Source of the DNA: Halobacillus litoralis
GTDB taxonomy: Bacteria > Bacillota > Bacilli > Bacillales > Halobacillaceae
Reading direction: 5' to 3'
Length of the DNA: 64,000 bases
NCBI RefSeq assembly: GCF_009856415.1
Contig: NZ_WMEZ01000001.1
Location: 620,001 to 684,000, forward strand
The position numbers and the translations under genes are program-made. The notes under the pieces are model-generated. The model was not told where the DNA came from. It ran no database searches and saw nothing but the letters and a program-made list of their open reading frames with translations. Below are positions 9,056 to 17,546 of this stretch, piece by piece; position 1 is the stretch's first letter, and the number at the start of each line of letters is the position of its first letter.

Positions 9056-9610
9056 TTAAGACATTTCTTCCATCAGATCTGGAGTTGCTGGGAAGCCAGC
9101 TTCTTTAAGGATTTCATTGAATTGATCGTTGAATTCTGTGAATTTCTCTTCAGCTGCCGTAAAGTCTGCATTTTCCATGTTTTCATTTAATGCTTTCTCA
9201 ACACCTTCATAATAGGCTTGAAGGGAAGGGAGTGTTTCTTCGAATTTTGTCATCACATCTTCAGGTAGATCGGCTTCAATTGTGTAATCGTCGACCATGG
9301 AAGCAGCTTCGCTTGCTGCTGTCTTTGCTTCTTCAGCTGCAGATTGAATGGCTTCTGCATCAGGTTCTTCAGCTGAGACGGCTGCTTTGTAAGCAGAAAT
9401 TTGCTGTTGATATGGTTTGAATGTGTTCGTCAGAGCCATTTGAGCACTGAGCAATTCTTTCTTCACCTTTTGTTCATCATTTTCTTGATTTTCCGACGTG
9501 TCTTCTGTCTGGTTTTCTGTGTCTGCGTTTGTGCCTTCTTCCGTGTCACCATTACATCCTGCTAAAACGAGTGCCCCGGAAAGACCTAAAGCTAACAACC
9601 ATTTTTTCAT
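9056..9610 (-). CDS. Helical lipoprotein of unknown function
   Basis: A 184-residue predicted lipoprotein. Residues 1-19 are a signal peptide ending in the lipobox LVLAGC, so Cys19 would be lipidated and the protein held on the outer face of the membrane. An acidic, Asn/Glu-rich linker (20-50) is followed by a helical domain rich in Ala, Glu and Gln (AAEEAKTAASEAASMVDDY). I do not recognise a family with certainty; YkyA-like wall-associated lipoproteins have a similar look. RBS GGGGGTTGTCTG precedes the ATG. It converges on the M32 peptidase gene. Confidence 0.85.
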   Translation of the reverse strand: MKKWLLALGLSGALVLAGCNGDTEEGTNADTENQTEDTSENQENDEQKVKKELLSAQMALTNTFKPYQQQISAYKAAVSAEEPDAEAIQSAAEEAKTAASEAASMVDDYTIEADLPEDVMTKFEETLPSLQAYYEGVEKALNENMENADFTAAEEKFTEFNDQFNEILKEAGFPATPDLMEEMS

Positions 9611-9734
9611 ACAGACAACCCCCTTTTTTTCTATTCACGATTTTCATTCTATGTCAGGCTTTCCCACATGTAAAGAAATTGCAAAAATGTTATACTATAC
9701 TGAAAATTCAACACTATTAATGGGGGCTTTAGCG

Positions 9735-10502
9735 ATGCATCTACCAGACTTTAGACTAGAAAGAAAACTCGCTGTCATTACAGGAGGAACGAAAGGTATA
9801 GGTAAAGCCATCACCCTGGCTTTTGCAGAATCCGGCGCGGATGTGATTGTGATCGCAAGAAACATGAAGGACCTGGAACAAACAAAAAAAGAAGTGGAAG
9901 ATCTTGGACAACAAGCATCGATCATTTGTAAGGATATTAACGATTATAAGGAAATCATCCAGGAAGTTGAGCGCGTTCGGAATGGGCGGGAGCTTGATAT
10001 TTGGGTCAATAACGCAGGGATGAACATTAGAAGTGAAGCAGAACGTGTAACAGAGGAAGAGTGGGATCAGATCATATCCACAAATATGCGCAGTGCTTTC
10101 TTTCTCTCTCAATATGTGGGCCAAGTAATGAAATCCTCCAAGAAGGGAAAAATCATCAACATCTCTTCCGTCGGAGGTCACACAGCTTTACGTACGGGAG
10201 TTGTTTATGCCATGACCAAAAGCGCGTTGATCCAAATGACAAAAAACCTTGCTCTAGAATGGGGGAAATATAATATCAATGTCAATGCGATTGGTCCCTG
10301 GTATTTCCCAACCTCACTCACAGAAAGACTTTTGCAGGATGAATCCTATGTGCAGGAGATTCTTGAACGAACACCGCTGAACAGGATTGGCAAATTAGAG
10401 GAATTGAGTGGTGCCGCTGTGTTTTTAGCTTCAGACGCTGGAAATTATATGACAGGGCAGACGCTGTTTGTCGATGGAGGCATGACCATTTACGGGTTTT
10501 AA
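9735..10502 (+). CDS. Short-chain dehydrogenase/reductase (gluconate 5-dehydrogenase-like)
   Basis: NAD(P)-dependent SDR. Start set at 9735 because GGGGGC lies 8-12 bases ahead; an ATG at 9720 lacks a good RBS, and the open frame upstream overlaps the divergent lipoprotein gene. The 255-residue product shows TGGTKGIGKAI (cofactor loop), NNAGMN, catalytic Ser (INISSVGG) and YAMTKSALIQM (Tyr and Lys), and ends GQTLFVDGGMTIYGF. The overall pattern is like gluconate 5-dehydrogenase or 3-oxoacyl-ACP reductase paralogues; the substrate cannot be fixed. TGTTATACT at 9688-9696 may be an extended -10. Confidence 0.9.
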   Translation: MHLPDFRLERKLAVITGGTKGIGKAITLAFAESGADVIVIARNMKDLEQTKKEVEDLGQQASIICKDINDYKEIIQEVERVRNGRELDIWVNNAGMNIRSEAERVTEEEWDQIISTNMRSAFFLSQYVGQVMKSSKKGKIINISSVGGHTALRTGVVYAMTKSALIQMTKNLALEWGKYNINVNAIGPWYFPTSLTERLLQDESYVQEILERTPLNRIGKLEELSGAAVFLASDAGNYMTGQTLFVDGGMTIYGF

Positions 10503-10550
10503 TCGAAGTTTCCATTCACTAATGTGAAATCTTCCATAGCGTGATATAGC

Positions 10551-10580
10551 AAAAGCGCCATAAGAATATGGCGCTTTTTT
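10551..10580. terminator. Terminator between SDR and CheX-like gene
   Basis: AAAAGCGCCATA / TATGGCGCTTTT with a 4-base loop and T run; usable from both sides of two convergent genes. Confidence 0.85.
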
Positions 10581-10632
10581 ATGTAATCTTTTGTTTTTCT
10601 TCGATCATTAAAATGAGTGAAAGTTGATATTC

Positions 10633-11046
10633 CTATTCAATGCTTAAAGGGACAATAAATCCTCTATTGAAACCTTCCATCTTTCTTAGACCTCCAATGA
10701 CTGACGGCGTAGTGATCTCAATAGTCAGGTCATGCTCAGATACAATGGTGGCAAGATTTCCTGCAATCATATTCCCGAGCTCTCCAGTAAAAGAGGAAAG
10801 CATTTCACCTTCCAGGGAGAGCCCATATATCTTTTCTCCTACTATGCTGAAACTCGCTTCACTTCTCTCGATCAATAGCTTTCCTGTAAGGTCACCGGTT
10901 ATTCTAATTAGAGACCGAAGCTCATCATTCAAGTGGGTTTCATTTAGAAGGGAAGGCTGTTCGGTTGTTAATTCAAATGGCATAATGCGGTGTACTGTAT
11001 GAATACCCCCATTCAGAACGGTAGGAATAGAATGATATAAAGACAT
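10633..11046 (-). CDS. CheX-like chemotaxis phosphatase-domain protein
   Basis: A 137-residue cytoplasmic protein with the CheC/CheX-type fold. CheX proteins dephosphorylate CheY-P, and the key motif GELGNMIAGNLA (Glu and Asn of the ExxN pair) is present near residue 85. Start placed at 11046, where GAGGAG is 7 bases upstream; an ATG at 11079 has no such site. No chemotaxis genes are nearby, so the partner response regulator is unknown. It converges with the SDR gene and diverges from bcsA. Confidence 0.8.
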   Translation of the reverse strand: MSLYHSIPTVLNGGIHTVHRIMPFELTTEQPSLLNETHLNDELRSLIRITGDLTGKLLIERSEASFSIVGEKIYGLSLEGEMLSSFTGELGNMIAGNLATIVSEHDLTIEITTPSVIGGLRKMEGFNRGFIVPLSIE

Positions 11047-11158
11047 ACGATTCTCCTCAAAAATAGATCCATTTGACACGGGGCTATCATACCGTGATGG
11101 TCATTTACAGACATAATTTCTTCTTTTTTTGTACATAGTAAAAAAAAGGAGGATGAAA

Positions 11159-12238
11159 ATGCCATACATACTTTCTTCAGGCATTCAATGTGCTGACTAT
11201 TCCTGTAATCAATCGGATGTTCAAAAGCTCGTTTATGAATTGTTCCCTCTAAAAGATCACGAGAAAAAACGGTTGATGCCTATTTTTGAACACGCCGATA
11301 TTAAAGAGCGACAATTCGCTGCTCCATTAGAGTGGTTTAAAGAAAATCATGGACTAGAAGAGAGGAACCATCTATACCATACCAAAGCTTTAGATTACAG
11401 TTTACAAGCGATTCGTGCTTGTTTATCGAACCAACCTGGAGATGAATTTTCTACAGAAGACATTGATCATCTTATTTTTGTTTCTTCCACGGGCATTTCC
11501 ACCCCTACCCTTGATGCTTATATTATGAATGAACTCGGTTTCAGAGAAGAAACGAAACGAACCCCCTTGTTCGGACTAGGATGTGCAGGAGGAACAAGCG
11601 GTGTCGCAAAGGCTTATGAATGGCTTCTAGGCCACCCTGATCAAAATGTGCTTGTCATTTGCGCAGAACTTTGCAGCTTGACCTTTCAAGCCGAGGATGC
11701 CAGAGTGAGCAATTTCGTCGGGACAGCTTTATTTGGTGACGGAGCTTCCGCTGTTTTAGTGGCGGGGAATGAATCCTCCTTATTGAAGAAAAAGAAACAC
11801 CCCCTTCCGAAAATCATCAATTCAAGTTCTAGAACAAAAGCCCACAGTACAGACGTCATGGGGTGGAGGGTTGTAGATACAGGTTTTGAAGTAATTTTCA
11901 ATAAAAGCATCCCTCGGTTAGTCAAGGAATTTTGGAGTGTACATGCAGAAGAAATCGTACGCAGTAATGGATGGCTGATTAAAGACCTGCCTTTTATAGT
12001 CGCTCATCCTGGTGGTAGAAAAGTGTTGGAAGCTTACGAGGAAGTATTCAATTTGAAGGAGGATGCTTTAGAGATCCCAAGAAAGGTGTTGTCCTCTCAT
12101 GGGAATATGTCTTCCCCAACTGTACATTTCGTATTGCATGAAGTCTTAAAGACGCAACATGAAAAAGGGACGAAATCGATTATGACTTCCCTTGGACCTG
12201 GGTTTAGTTCAGAAATTGTAAGTTTGGAGTGGGAATAG
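11159..12238 (+). CDS. bcsA: Type III polyketide synthase (alkylpyrone synthase)
   Basis: Chalcone/stilbene-synthase-like enzyme that extends long-chain acyl-CoA with malonyl-CoA to make alkylpyrones (BpsA activity in B. subtilis). The 360-residue product has the catalytic Cys in LFGLGCAGGTSG, His in IVAHPGGRKVLEAY and Asn in SSHGNMSSPTV, plus FGDGASAVLV. Start at 11159 is 6 bases after AAAGGAGG; an open TTG codon at 11129 is not supported. It is coupled to ypbQ (one base apart), giving the known bpsA-bpsB operon. Confidence 0.95.
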   Translation: MPYILSSGIQCADYSCNQSDVQKLVYELFPLKDHEKKRLMPIFEHADIKERQFAAPLEWFKENHGLEERNHLYHTKALDYSLQAIRACLSNQPGDEFSTEDIDHLIFVSSTGISTPTLDAYIMNELGFREETKRTPLFGLGCAGGTSGVAKAYEWLLGHPDQNVLVICAELCSLTFQAEDARVSNFVGTALFGDGASAVLVAGNESSLLKKKKHPLPKIINSSSRTKAHSTDVMGWRVVDTGFEVIFNKSIPRLVKEFWSVHAEEIVRSNGWLIKDLPFIVAHPGGRKVLEAYEEVFNLKEDALEIPRKVLSSHGNMSSPTVHFVLHEVLKTQHEKGTKSIMTSLGPGFSSEIVSLEWE

Positions 12239-12239
12239 A

Positions 12240-12749
12240 ATGGAAATCTTTTTATGGATGATTTTAGCTTTTTTAATCTTTCAGCGGCTGGGCGAACTTG
12301 CTCTAGCTAATCGGAATCGTAAGTGGATGGTGGAAAGGGGAGCGAAAGAATGGGGGCAAGGACACTATTTCCTATTCATTCTTTTGCACAGCTCATTTTT
12401 TGTATGTATCATTGCAGAGTTTGTGTGGACTCCATATGTTCAGCAACCATTTTTTTCAGTGGCGCTGGCAGGATTTTTCGTGTTGCAGGTTCTCAGAATC
12501 GCCTGCATTCGGACATTAGGAAAACGATGGAATACGAGGATTCTCGTATTACCCGATGAAGAACCTATCCGAAAAGGGATCTACCGGTTTGTGAAACACC
12601 CAAATTATGTGATCGTCTTCTTTGAGTTGATGGTCATTCCTGTATTGTTTCATGCGTATTTAACGGCACTGATTTTCCCTTTCCTACATTTGCTTGTCCT
12701 CACAGTGAGAATTCCTGCGGAGGAAAGGGCATTACAAGAAAGAATATAA
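12240..12749 (+). CDS. ypbQ: Isoprenylcysteine methyltransferase-like alkylpyrone O-methyltransferase
   Basis: Small integral-membrane methyltransferase (169 residues), the likely BpsB that O-methylates the alkylpyrones made by the preceding gene. Hydrophobic segments lie at about 3-18, 38-58, 68-85 and 122-145. The C-terminal signature G(I)YRFVKHPNYVIVFFEL, then PAEERAL, is the SAM-binding motif of the ICMT family. The ATG is one base past the bcsA stop, so translation is probably coupled. Length is normal. Confidence 0.92.
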   Translation: MEIFLWMILAFLIFQRLGELALANRNRKWMVERGAKEWGQGHYFLFILLHSSFFVCIIAEFVWTPYVQQPFFSVALAGFFVLQVLRIACIRTLGKRWNTRILVLPDEEPIRKGIYRFVKHPNYVIVFFELMVIPVLFHAYLTALIFPFLHLLVLTVRIPAEERALQERI

Positions 12750-12839
12750 ATGTTTCAAAAACATTGCTCATTTCTTGGATGTCTGTTAATATTCTATTTA
12801 GAAATGAAATTCATTTTCAATTAGAAAGGTGAGAACAAA

Positions 12840-13013
12840 ATGGTGATTTTCATATTGTTAACGGTCGCCGTTTACAGTAGTCTGATGATTTTCGTATTAG
12901 CTAAGTTGGGAAGCGTACCTGCTCAAACCGTCATGAATGTGTTCAGAATGAAAAACCAAAGTTCTCATTTCTACCATAAAAATAGATACGAACGGACCAT
13001 TTCAGCCAGGTGA
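12840..13013 (+). CDS. Small membrane protein, unknown
   Basis: A 57-codon gene, starting MVIFILLTVAVYSSLMIFVL, with a single membrane helix (about 2-20) and a basic tail (FRMKNQSSHFYHKNRYER). A good RBS (AAAGGTGAG) is 8 bases before the ATG, and the stop codon lies inside the stem of a strong terminator, which supports a real transcription unit. I do not recognise a family. Topology would be N-out, C-in by the positive-inside rule. Confidence 0.65.
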   Translation: MVIFILLTVAVYSSLMIFVLAKLGSVPAQTVMNVFRMKNQSSHFYHKNRYERTISAR

Positions 13014-13028
13014 ATGCACCTGGCTTTT
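13004..13028 (+). terminator. Terminator overlapping the small membrane gene
   Basis: GCCAGGTG / CACCTGGC stem with AATG loop, followed by TTTTCT. It contains the stop codon of the preceding gene. Confidence 0.8.
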
Positions 13029-13169
13029 CTCATGTTTGGAATTCTTGTTAAGAGGACAAAATTTTCGTGAAAAATTCAGGTCGTAGTGCCGATAACCTCA
13101 ATTTTTTTGTTATGATATAGAAAAATGTCGAAAATACATAGACATGACGGAAAAGGTTAGGAGAGTATT

Positions 13170-13457
13170 ATGGATAGAAACACGTTAGCTTACTTCTTAG
13201 AAGATCTTTGGAGTAAGGGATTCAAATTGAGTGATGAAGACGTACAATTTATATATTTTGGAAATAACTCTTCTAATGCTCCGGAGTGGAAAACCATTAT
13301 AGCTGTAAATATGACTTTGAAAATTCAACAGTCTTTTGATCCCAGTTTTTTCATTAGTATTTTAGAACTTATTTCAAACTCATCCATCACTAGTAAAAGA
13401 AAGGCCTATGAATCCATCGAAAAGCAGCTTTCCATTGCCAGGACCACATACGAATAG
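13170..13457 (+). CDS. Small hypothetical protein
   Basis: A 95-residue, soluble, mostly helical protein (starts MDRNTLAYFLEDLWSKGF). RBS TTAGGAGAG is well placed and a terminator follows directly. It may belong to a small Bacillaceae-only DUF family, but I cannot name it with confidence. It converges with the RNase H-like gene. No catalytic motif is visible. Confidence 0.7.
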   Translation: MDRNTLAYFLEDLWSKGFKLSDEDVQFIYFGNNSSNAPEWKTIIAVNMTLKIQQSFDPSFFISILELISNSSITSKRKAYESIEKQLSIARTTYE

Positions 13458-13487
13458 AAAACCCAGATCATTGCTGATCTGGGTTTT
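13458..13487. terminator. Bidirectional terminator
   Basis: AAAACCCAGATCA / TGATCTGGGTTTT, a 13-base perfect stem with TTGC loop, between convergent genes; it covers the last codons of the leftward RNase H-like gene. Confidence 0.9.
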
Positions 13488-13875
13488 GTTTCGTTTGCAG
13501 ACACTCTCTTGCCAGGCGATCTGCATTCTTATTTTGTTTGTCAGGTATCCATTTATAAAAAACATAGGAAAAGTTCTCTTCAAGGTTCATGATCTTTTCA
13601 AACAATGGAAGGAATTTCTCATTTTTCGTGTATCGTTTATCCATGGTATCTACGGCGATTTTTGAATCTGACCGGATCGAAATGATTTCTCCTGAATACT
13701 TCTCCTTGCAAATTTGCAAAGCATGGATGATAGCTAAGAACTCCGCCTCATGATTCGTCCATGTCCCTAAATAGAATTGATATTCTTCTGTTTTTTGGTT
13801 TTGCTTTATGACCACTCCTGCAGCACTAGCCCCCGGGTCTCCACTGCAAGCAGCGTCTGTGTACACTTCTAACAT
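13468..13875 (-). CDS. RNase H-like protein (YpeP/YpdQ type)
   Basis: Ribonuclease HI-fold protein of 135 residues. Metal-binding acids appear in order: YTDAACSG (Asp6), NHEAEFLAIIHAL (Glu), RSDSKIA (Asp) and NADRLAREC (Asp). This is the short plant/archaeal-like RNase HI group; B. subtilis relatives have weak or no detected RNase H activity, so activity is inferred only. It lies 14 bases after the queuosine-precursor transporter gene and is probably cotranscribed with it. Confidence 0.88.
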   Translation of the reverse strand: MLEVYTDAACSGDPGASAAGVVIKQNQKTEEYQFYLGTWTNHEAEFLAIIHALQICKEKYSGEIISIRSDSKIAVDTMDKRYTKNEKFLPLFEKIMNLEENFSYVFYKWIPDKQNKNADRLARECLQTKQNPDQQ

Positions 13876-13889
13876 GGCTCATGACCTCC

Positions 13890-14567
13890 TCATTCAGAAT
13901 GCGGCATTTTTTTTGCCATATAAAAGAATGGTGTATCCAAAGCTGCCACGATGAATTTAATGATATACGTGGTTATGAAAATCTCAAGCCAAATTTCGAA
14001 AGGATACAAACCGAAAAATGCAATGAAACAAAAAATGCTCGTATCTAACAATTGACTGATCATTGTACTCCCATTGTTCCTGATCCATAGCGCACGATCA
14101 GACGGGAAGAGCTTTTTTAGTTTAGCATATAGCCATACATCAAAATACTGGCTGACGATATAAGCTAGCATGCTTCCGAGTGCGATTCTTGGAACAAGAC
14201 CAAATAAAGCCTGCAACGCTGGTTGAGCGATGTCGTTTTGACCAGGATTGAAAAGAATGGCGAACTGCATGATGATCGTCATAATGATCAATGTGGAAAA
14301 GCCCATCCAAACAGCTTTTCTGGCTTCTTTTTTTCCATATTTCTCGTTAAGGATATCTGTGGCTAGGAAGGCTGTTCCATATACAATATTTCCAAGAGTC
14401 GCATTCAAGCCGAACATCTCTACGGTCTTGACTACTTGGATATTGGCAAGGACAGTGGACATTCCGATCCATACAAATAAACCGGATTTTCCGAAGAACC
14501 GATAAACGCCAATTAATAATGCGAAATTGATTAGTGCAAATAATACCCATAGGATTTCGTTACTCAT
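13890..14567 (-). CDS. Queuosine precursor transporter (YhhQ/VUT family)
   Basis: Integral membrane protein of 225 residues that imports queuosine precursors (preQ0, preQ1 or queuine). About six hydrophobic segments are visible; family motifs include FLATDILNEKYGKKEARKAV and an amphipathic segment followed by SQYFDVWLYAKLKK. The riboswitch just upstream supports the assignment. RBS AAGGAGG is part of the riboswitch 3' edge. The B. subtilis relative is YpdP, also next to an RNase H-like gene. Confidence 0.93.
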   Translation of the reverse strand: MSNEILWVLFALINFALLIGVYRFFGKSGLFVWIGMSTVLANIQVVKTVEMFGLNATLGNIVYGTAFLATDILNEKYGKKEARKAVWMGFSTLIIMTIIMQFAILFNPGQNDIAQPALQALFGLVPRIALGSMLAYIVSQYFDVWLYAKLKKLFPSDRALWIRNNGSTMISQLLDTSIFCFIAFFGLYPFEIWLEIFITTYIIKFIVAALDTPFFYMAKKMPHSE

Positions 14568-14574
14568 CGTTTTT

Positions 14575-14614
14575 CCTCCTTAGTTTTGGTATCGCGGGAG
14601 TTCCCGAACCGCGG
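14575..14614 (-). promoter_or_regulatory. preQ1-I-type riboswitch
   Basis: Read leftwards, CGCGGTTCGGGAACTCCCGCG forms stem P1 (CGCGG/CCGCG) around a GGTTC...CCC core, then ATACCAAAACTAAGGAGG, matching the AUAnnAAAACUAAGGA tail of preQ1-I aptamers. The tail runs straight into the RBS, so ligand binding would hide the RBS and block translation. The loop differs from the common AGC-containing version. The downstream gene is a queuosine precursor transporter, which fits. Confidence 0.85.
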
Positions 14615-14689
14615 GTAAATAGAACCAACAGCGATCCATTATACGATGGTACGACCCATTTGACAAGAACCATTTCTCTTATTCAATAT

Positions 14690-14881
14690 TATGGCAGGAT
14701 TGTGGAAAACTCAGTTTCGAAACTTTTGTTGGAGTTTAGGGGCTCCGGGAAAAGGTTCGCTTTCCGTAGGCGAGTGATGAGCCTCCTCGAGCTAACGCTC
14801 TGCGGTGTCTCATCTACTACGCCTTCCCAAAGGAGTCTCACCGTTTCCCTCCGCCCGTTTACCAAATGAGGTTCTCGAAAT
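14690..14881 (-). repeat. Structured intergenic repeat, copy A
   Basis: Inverted copy of the element also seen at 14978-15163, 20002-20180 and 35887-36082. Reverse-complemented it reads TTTCGAGA, GGGCGGAGGG, GAGACTCC, GATGAG, GAGCGTTAGCTC, GAGGAGGCTCATC, TTTTCCCGGAGCCCC, GTTTCGAAACTGAG. Helix GATGAG/CTCATC and hairpin GAGC/GCTC replace GGTGAG/CTCACC and GGAC/GTCC of copy B. Ends in ATCCTGCCATA, shared with copy D. Confidence 0.85.
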
Positions 14882-14977
14882 CCCTCTTATAGTAACCAGC
14901 CTAGTTGTGTTGTGAAATCCTGCTAAATCTGCGTCGATATAGGATTCTCAACCATAAAAGCTCTTTTTACTGGAAGG

Positions 14978-15163
14978 TAGTTTCGAGAATCTCTTCCGGC
15001 AAGTGGGCGGAGGGGAATGGCGAGACTCCTGCGGGAAAAAAGTGCATGGTGAGACCCCACAGGACGTAGTCCGAGGAGGCTCACCGCGCTCCCGCGGAAA
15101 GCGAGCCATTCCCCGTAGCCCCCATCCACTCAACAAAAGTCTTGAAACTGAGTCTTCAAGAAT
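14978..15163 (+). repeat. Structured intergenic repeat, copy B
   Basis: Forward copy. Outer pairings: AGTTTCGAGA with TCTTGAAACT, and GGGGAATGGC with GCCATTCCCC. Inner: CTCC/GGAG, GGTGAG/CTCACC and hairpin GGAC-GTA-GTCC. With copy A it forms a large inverted pair separated by about 95 bases. No convincing gene lies inside; open frames here are incidental. Confidence 0.85.
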
Positions 15164-15226
15164 AGGGAGCTAATCTTGAATATTGATTGGGAGAGTTATG
15201 AGGCTTGTTAGTCGTTAGAGGAAAAG

Positions 15227-15256
15227 AAAAAGCAATCTCCGGGGAGATTGCTTTTT
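15227..15256 (-). terminator. Terminator of the first cold-shock gene
   Basis: AAAAAGCAATCTCC / GGAGATTGCTTTTT, 14-base stem with a GG loop, just past the leftward csp stop. Confidence 0.9.
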
Positions 15257-15266
15257 GATGATACAT

Positions 15267-15467
15267 CTATTCTTTCACAACGTTCGCAGCTTGTGGGCCG
15301 CGGTCGCCTTCTACGATTTCGAAAGTAACAGCTTGACCTTCTTCTAGAGATTTGAAGCCTTCTTCCTCGATAGCAGAGAAGTGTACGAATACGTCGTTTC
15401 CACCCTCAACTTGAATGAAACCGTAACCTTTTTCTGCGTTGAACCATTTGACTGTACCATTTTGCAT
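15267..15467 (-). CDS. Cold-shock protein (CspA family)
   Basis: Single-stranded RNA/DNA-binding chaperone of 66 residues. RNP1 (KGYGFIQVE) and RNP2 (VFVHFSAI) are intact. It is nearly identical to the second csp at 45618. RBS AGGAGG is present. The gene has its own promoter about 150 bases upstream, and a leader with a terminator-like hairpin, as described separately. Which B. subtilis paralogue (B, C or D) it matches is uncertain. Confidence 0.96.
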   Translation of the reverse strand: MQNGTVKWFNAEKGYGFIQVEGGNDVFVHFSAIEEEGFKSLEEGQAVTFEIVEGDRGPQAANVVKE

Positions 15468-15523
15468 GATTTGTTCCTCCTAAATCTTGCACGTAAAACG
15501 TGGAAATTACAAATATCAGACCG

Positions 15524-15575
15524 AAAAAACCTCATAGAAGGCCGGAACAATAAATTCCGAAGCACTTCTATGAGG
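15524..15575 (-). promoter_or_regulatory. Attenuator-like hairpin in csp leader
   Basis: In the leftward csp transcript, an 11-base stem CCTCATAGAAG / CTTCTATGAGG (with inner CGGAA/TTCCG pairing) is followed by six U. It sits between the promoter and the ORF, with the U run ending about 57 bases before the AUG. It looks like an intrinsic terminator or a cold-responsive leader structure. Confidence 0.7.
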
Positions 15576-15621
15576 AGTTACCTGTCATTTATGTTTCCGA
15601 TCGTGTTATTTGCTTACCCCA

Positions 15622-15650
15622 AATATATCGCATGAAAAAAGAAGCGTCAA
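15622..15650 (-). promoter_or_regulatory. Sigma-A promoter of the first csp gene
   Basis: On the minus strand TTGACG (15645-15650), a 17-base spacer and TATATT (15622-15627); start near 15615, giving a leader of about 147 bases. Confidence 0.75.
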
Positions 15651-15768
15651 CATTCTGACTCTAATAAATTACAACAACTTGAAACCGCTTCCCGGGATGG
15701 AATACTATAACTCATAACGAGAGTCAGGTACAATGAGAGAAGATACATAAGGAAAGGAAAGATTCTCA

Positions 15769-17439
15769 ATGAAATCCGATATAGAAATTGCATTGGAAGC
15801 TAATATGAAACCTATCCATCAGATAGCTGAACAGTTGAACATATCAGAGGAAGACTGGGAACCTTATGGACATTATAAGGCTAAGTTGTCGGACCAACTG
15901 TTGAATAAACTTTCTGATCGCAAAAAAGGAAAGATCATCTTAACGACATCGATCAACCCGACACCTGCAGGCGAAGGGAAGTCCACAGTAACGGTTGGTT
16001 TGGGACAAGCCTTGAACAGGCTGAATCAACGTGCTGTGATTGCACTCAGAGAGCCTTCCCTAGGACCCACGATGGGTATTAAAGGGGGGGCAGCGGGCGG
16101 AGGATACTCCCAAGTGGTCCCGATGCAGGAAATCAATCTGCATTTCACCGGGGATATCCATGCCATTACATCAGCGAACAACGCACTTTCTGCTTTTATC
16201 GACAATCATATTCATCAAGGAAATGAACTCAACATCGATCCGCGAAGAATTTCATGGAAGCGTGTGATGGATTTAAATGACAGAGCTTTGAGGGAAGTGA
16301 TCGTCGGTCTTGGTGGTCCTGTGAAAGGAGTTCCGAGAGAAGATGGTTTCAACATCACGGTTGCATCAGAAGTGATGGCCATTCTTTGTTTAGCGAAAGA
16401 CCTCACGGATATGAAACAGAGACTAGCTGAGATTGTCATTGGATACACCTATGACAAAAAACCAGTTCAAGTGAAACAACTAGGAGTGGAAGGGGCTTTG
16501 ACACTCCTTTTGAAGGATGCGATCAAACCAAACCTTGTCCAGACTCTTGAGAATACTCCAGCGATTATTCATGGCGGACCATTTGCGAATATTGCTCACG
16601 GATGTAACAGTGTGATGGCCACAAACTTAGCTGCAAAACTTGGAGACTATGTGGTAACAGAAGCTGGTTTCGGAGCCGATCTTGGAGCAGAGAAGTTTTT
16701 GGATATTAAAACGAGAGCAGGCGACCTTGAACCTGATGCCGTCGTTATTGTAGCTACGATCAGGGCATTAAAAATGCATGGTGGTTTGGAGAAAGGTTTG
16801 CTGGAAAGTGAAAACGTGGAAGCATTAAAGGATGGGGTCGGAAATTTGAAAAAGCACATGGAAACCATCCAGCAGTATGGACTTCCTTTTGTTGTGGCGA
16901 TCAACCAGTTCCCTTCAGATACAGAGCAGGAAATTGAGTATCTCACTCAATGGTGTGAAGAACAAGGGGTGGAGGTATCCCTTACAAACGTCTTTGCCGA
17001 AGGGGGTAAAGGTGGCATCGATCTGGCAGAAAAAGTGATGAGTGTTTGTGAAAAGAAAACCACGCCTATGAAATATATTTACGAAATGGAAGACTCTATT
17101 GAAGAAAAGATCGGTAAAATTGTGACGAACGTTTATGGAGCTGAAGGTGTTGATTTTTCATCGAAAGCTGAGAAGCAGATTCGTCAACTGATAGAACTCG
17201 GATTTGGAGAGCTCCCTGTTTGTATGGCTAAAACTCAATATTCCTTATCCGATGATCCTAAAAAGCTTGGGCGTCCGCAAAACTTCAGGGTAACCGTCAG
17301 AGAGATATATCCATCGGTAGGTGCCGGTTTCCTTGTCGCTTTAACGGGAGACGTTATGACCATGCCAGGATTGCCTAAACAACCTGCTGCTTTGCGGATG
17401 GATGTAGATGACAAGGGTGTCATCCATGGTTTATTCTGA
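15769..17439 (+). CDS. fhs: Formate-tetrahydrofolate ligase
   Basis: Joins formate to tetrahydrofolate using ATP to give 10-formyl-THF for purine and initiator-tRNA synthesis. The 556-residue protein has the family P-loop [35 protein letters not shown] and [14 protein letters not shown]. Length is standard (about 555-560). RBS AAGGAAAGG is 8 bases before the ATG. Alone in its unit; TTGAAA with TACTAT at about 15678-15707 is a possible promoter. Confidence 0.97.
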   Translation: MKSDIEIALEANMKPIHQIAEQLNISEEDWEPYGHYKAKLSDQLLNKLSDRKKGKIILTTSINPTPAGEGKSTVTVGLGQALNRLNQRAVIALREPSLGPTMGIKGGAAGGGYSQVVPMQEINLHFTGDIHAITSANNALSAFIDNHIHQGNELNIDPRRISWKRVMDLNDRALREVIVGLGGPVKGVPREDGFNITVASEVMAILCLAKDLTDMKQRLAEIVIGYTYDKKPVQVKQLGVEGALTLLLKDAIKPNLVQTLENTPAIIHGGPFANIAHGCNSVMATNLAAKLGDYVVTEAGFGADLGAEKFLDIKTRAGDLEPDAVVIVATIRALKMHGGLEKGLLESENVEALKDGVGNLKKHMETIQQYGLPFVVAINQFPSDTEQEIEYLTQWCEEQGVEVSLTNVFAEGGKGGIDLAEKVMSVCEKKTTPMKYIYEMEDSIEEKIGKIVTNVYGAEGVDFSSKAEKQIRQLIELGFGELPVCMAKTQYSLSDDPKKLGRPQNFRVTVREIYPSVGAGFLVALTGDVMTMPGLPKQPAALRMDVDDKGVIHGLF

Positions 17440-17459
17440 TGCAAGGTTGGACAATGATC

Positions 17460-17468
17460 TGCTATAAT
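17460..17468 (+). promoter_or_regulatory. Extended -10 promoter for DUF72-HD-thyA
   Basis: TGCTATAAT, an extended -10 with no good -35, 80 bases before the DUF72 start and upstream of a closely packed gene group. Confidence 0.5.
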
Positions 17469-17546
17469 CATTCAAGTCGCGCATTTATTTATGGTGTTGA
17501 GTATGAAACAGAAGAAACGGTTAATTGAAGGTAAGGGGGACTTAAG

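Noticed and set aside
14923-15136. Minus-strand frames of 62-68 codons
   Set aside because: They lie inside repeat copy B; similar frames appear in other copies only by shared sequence, with no RBS.
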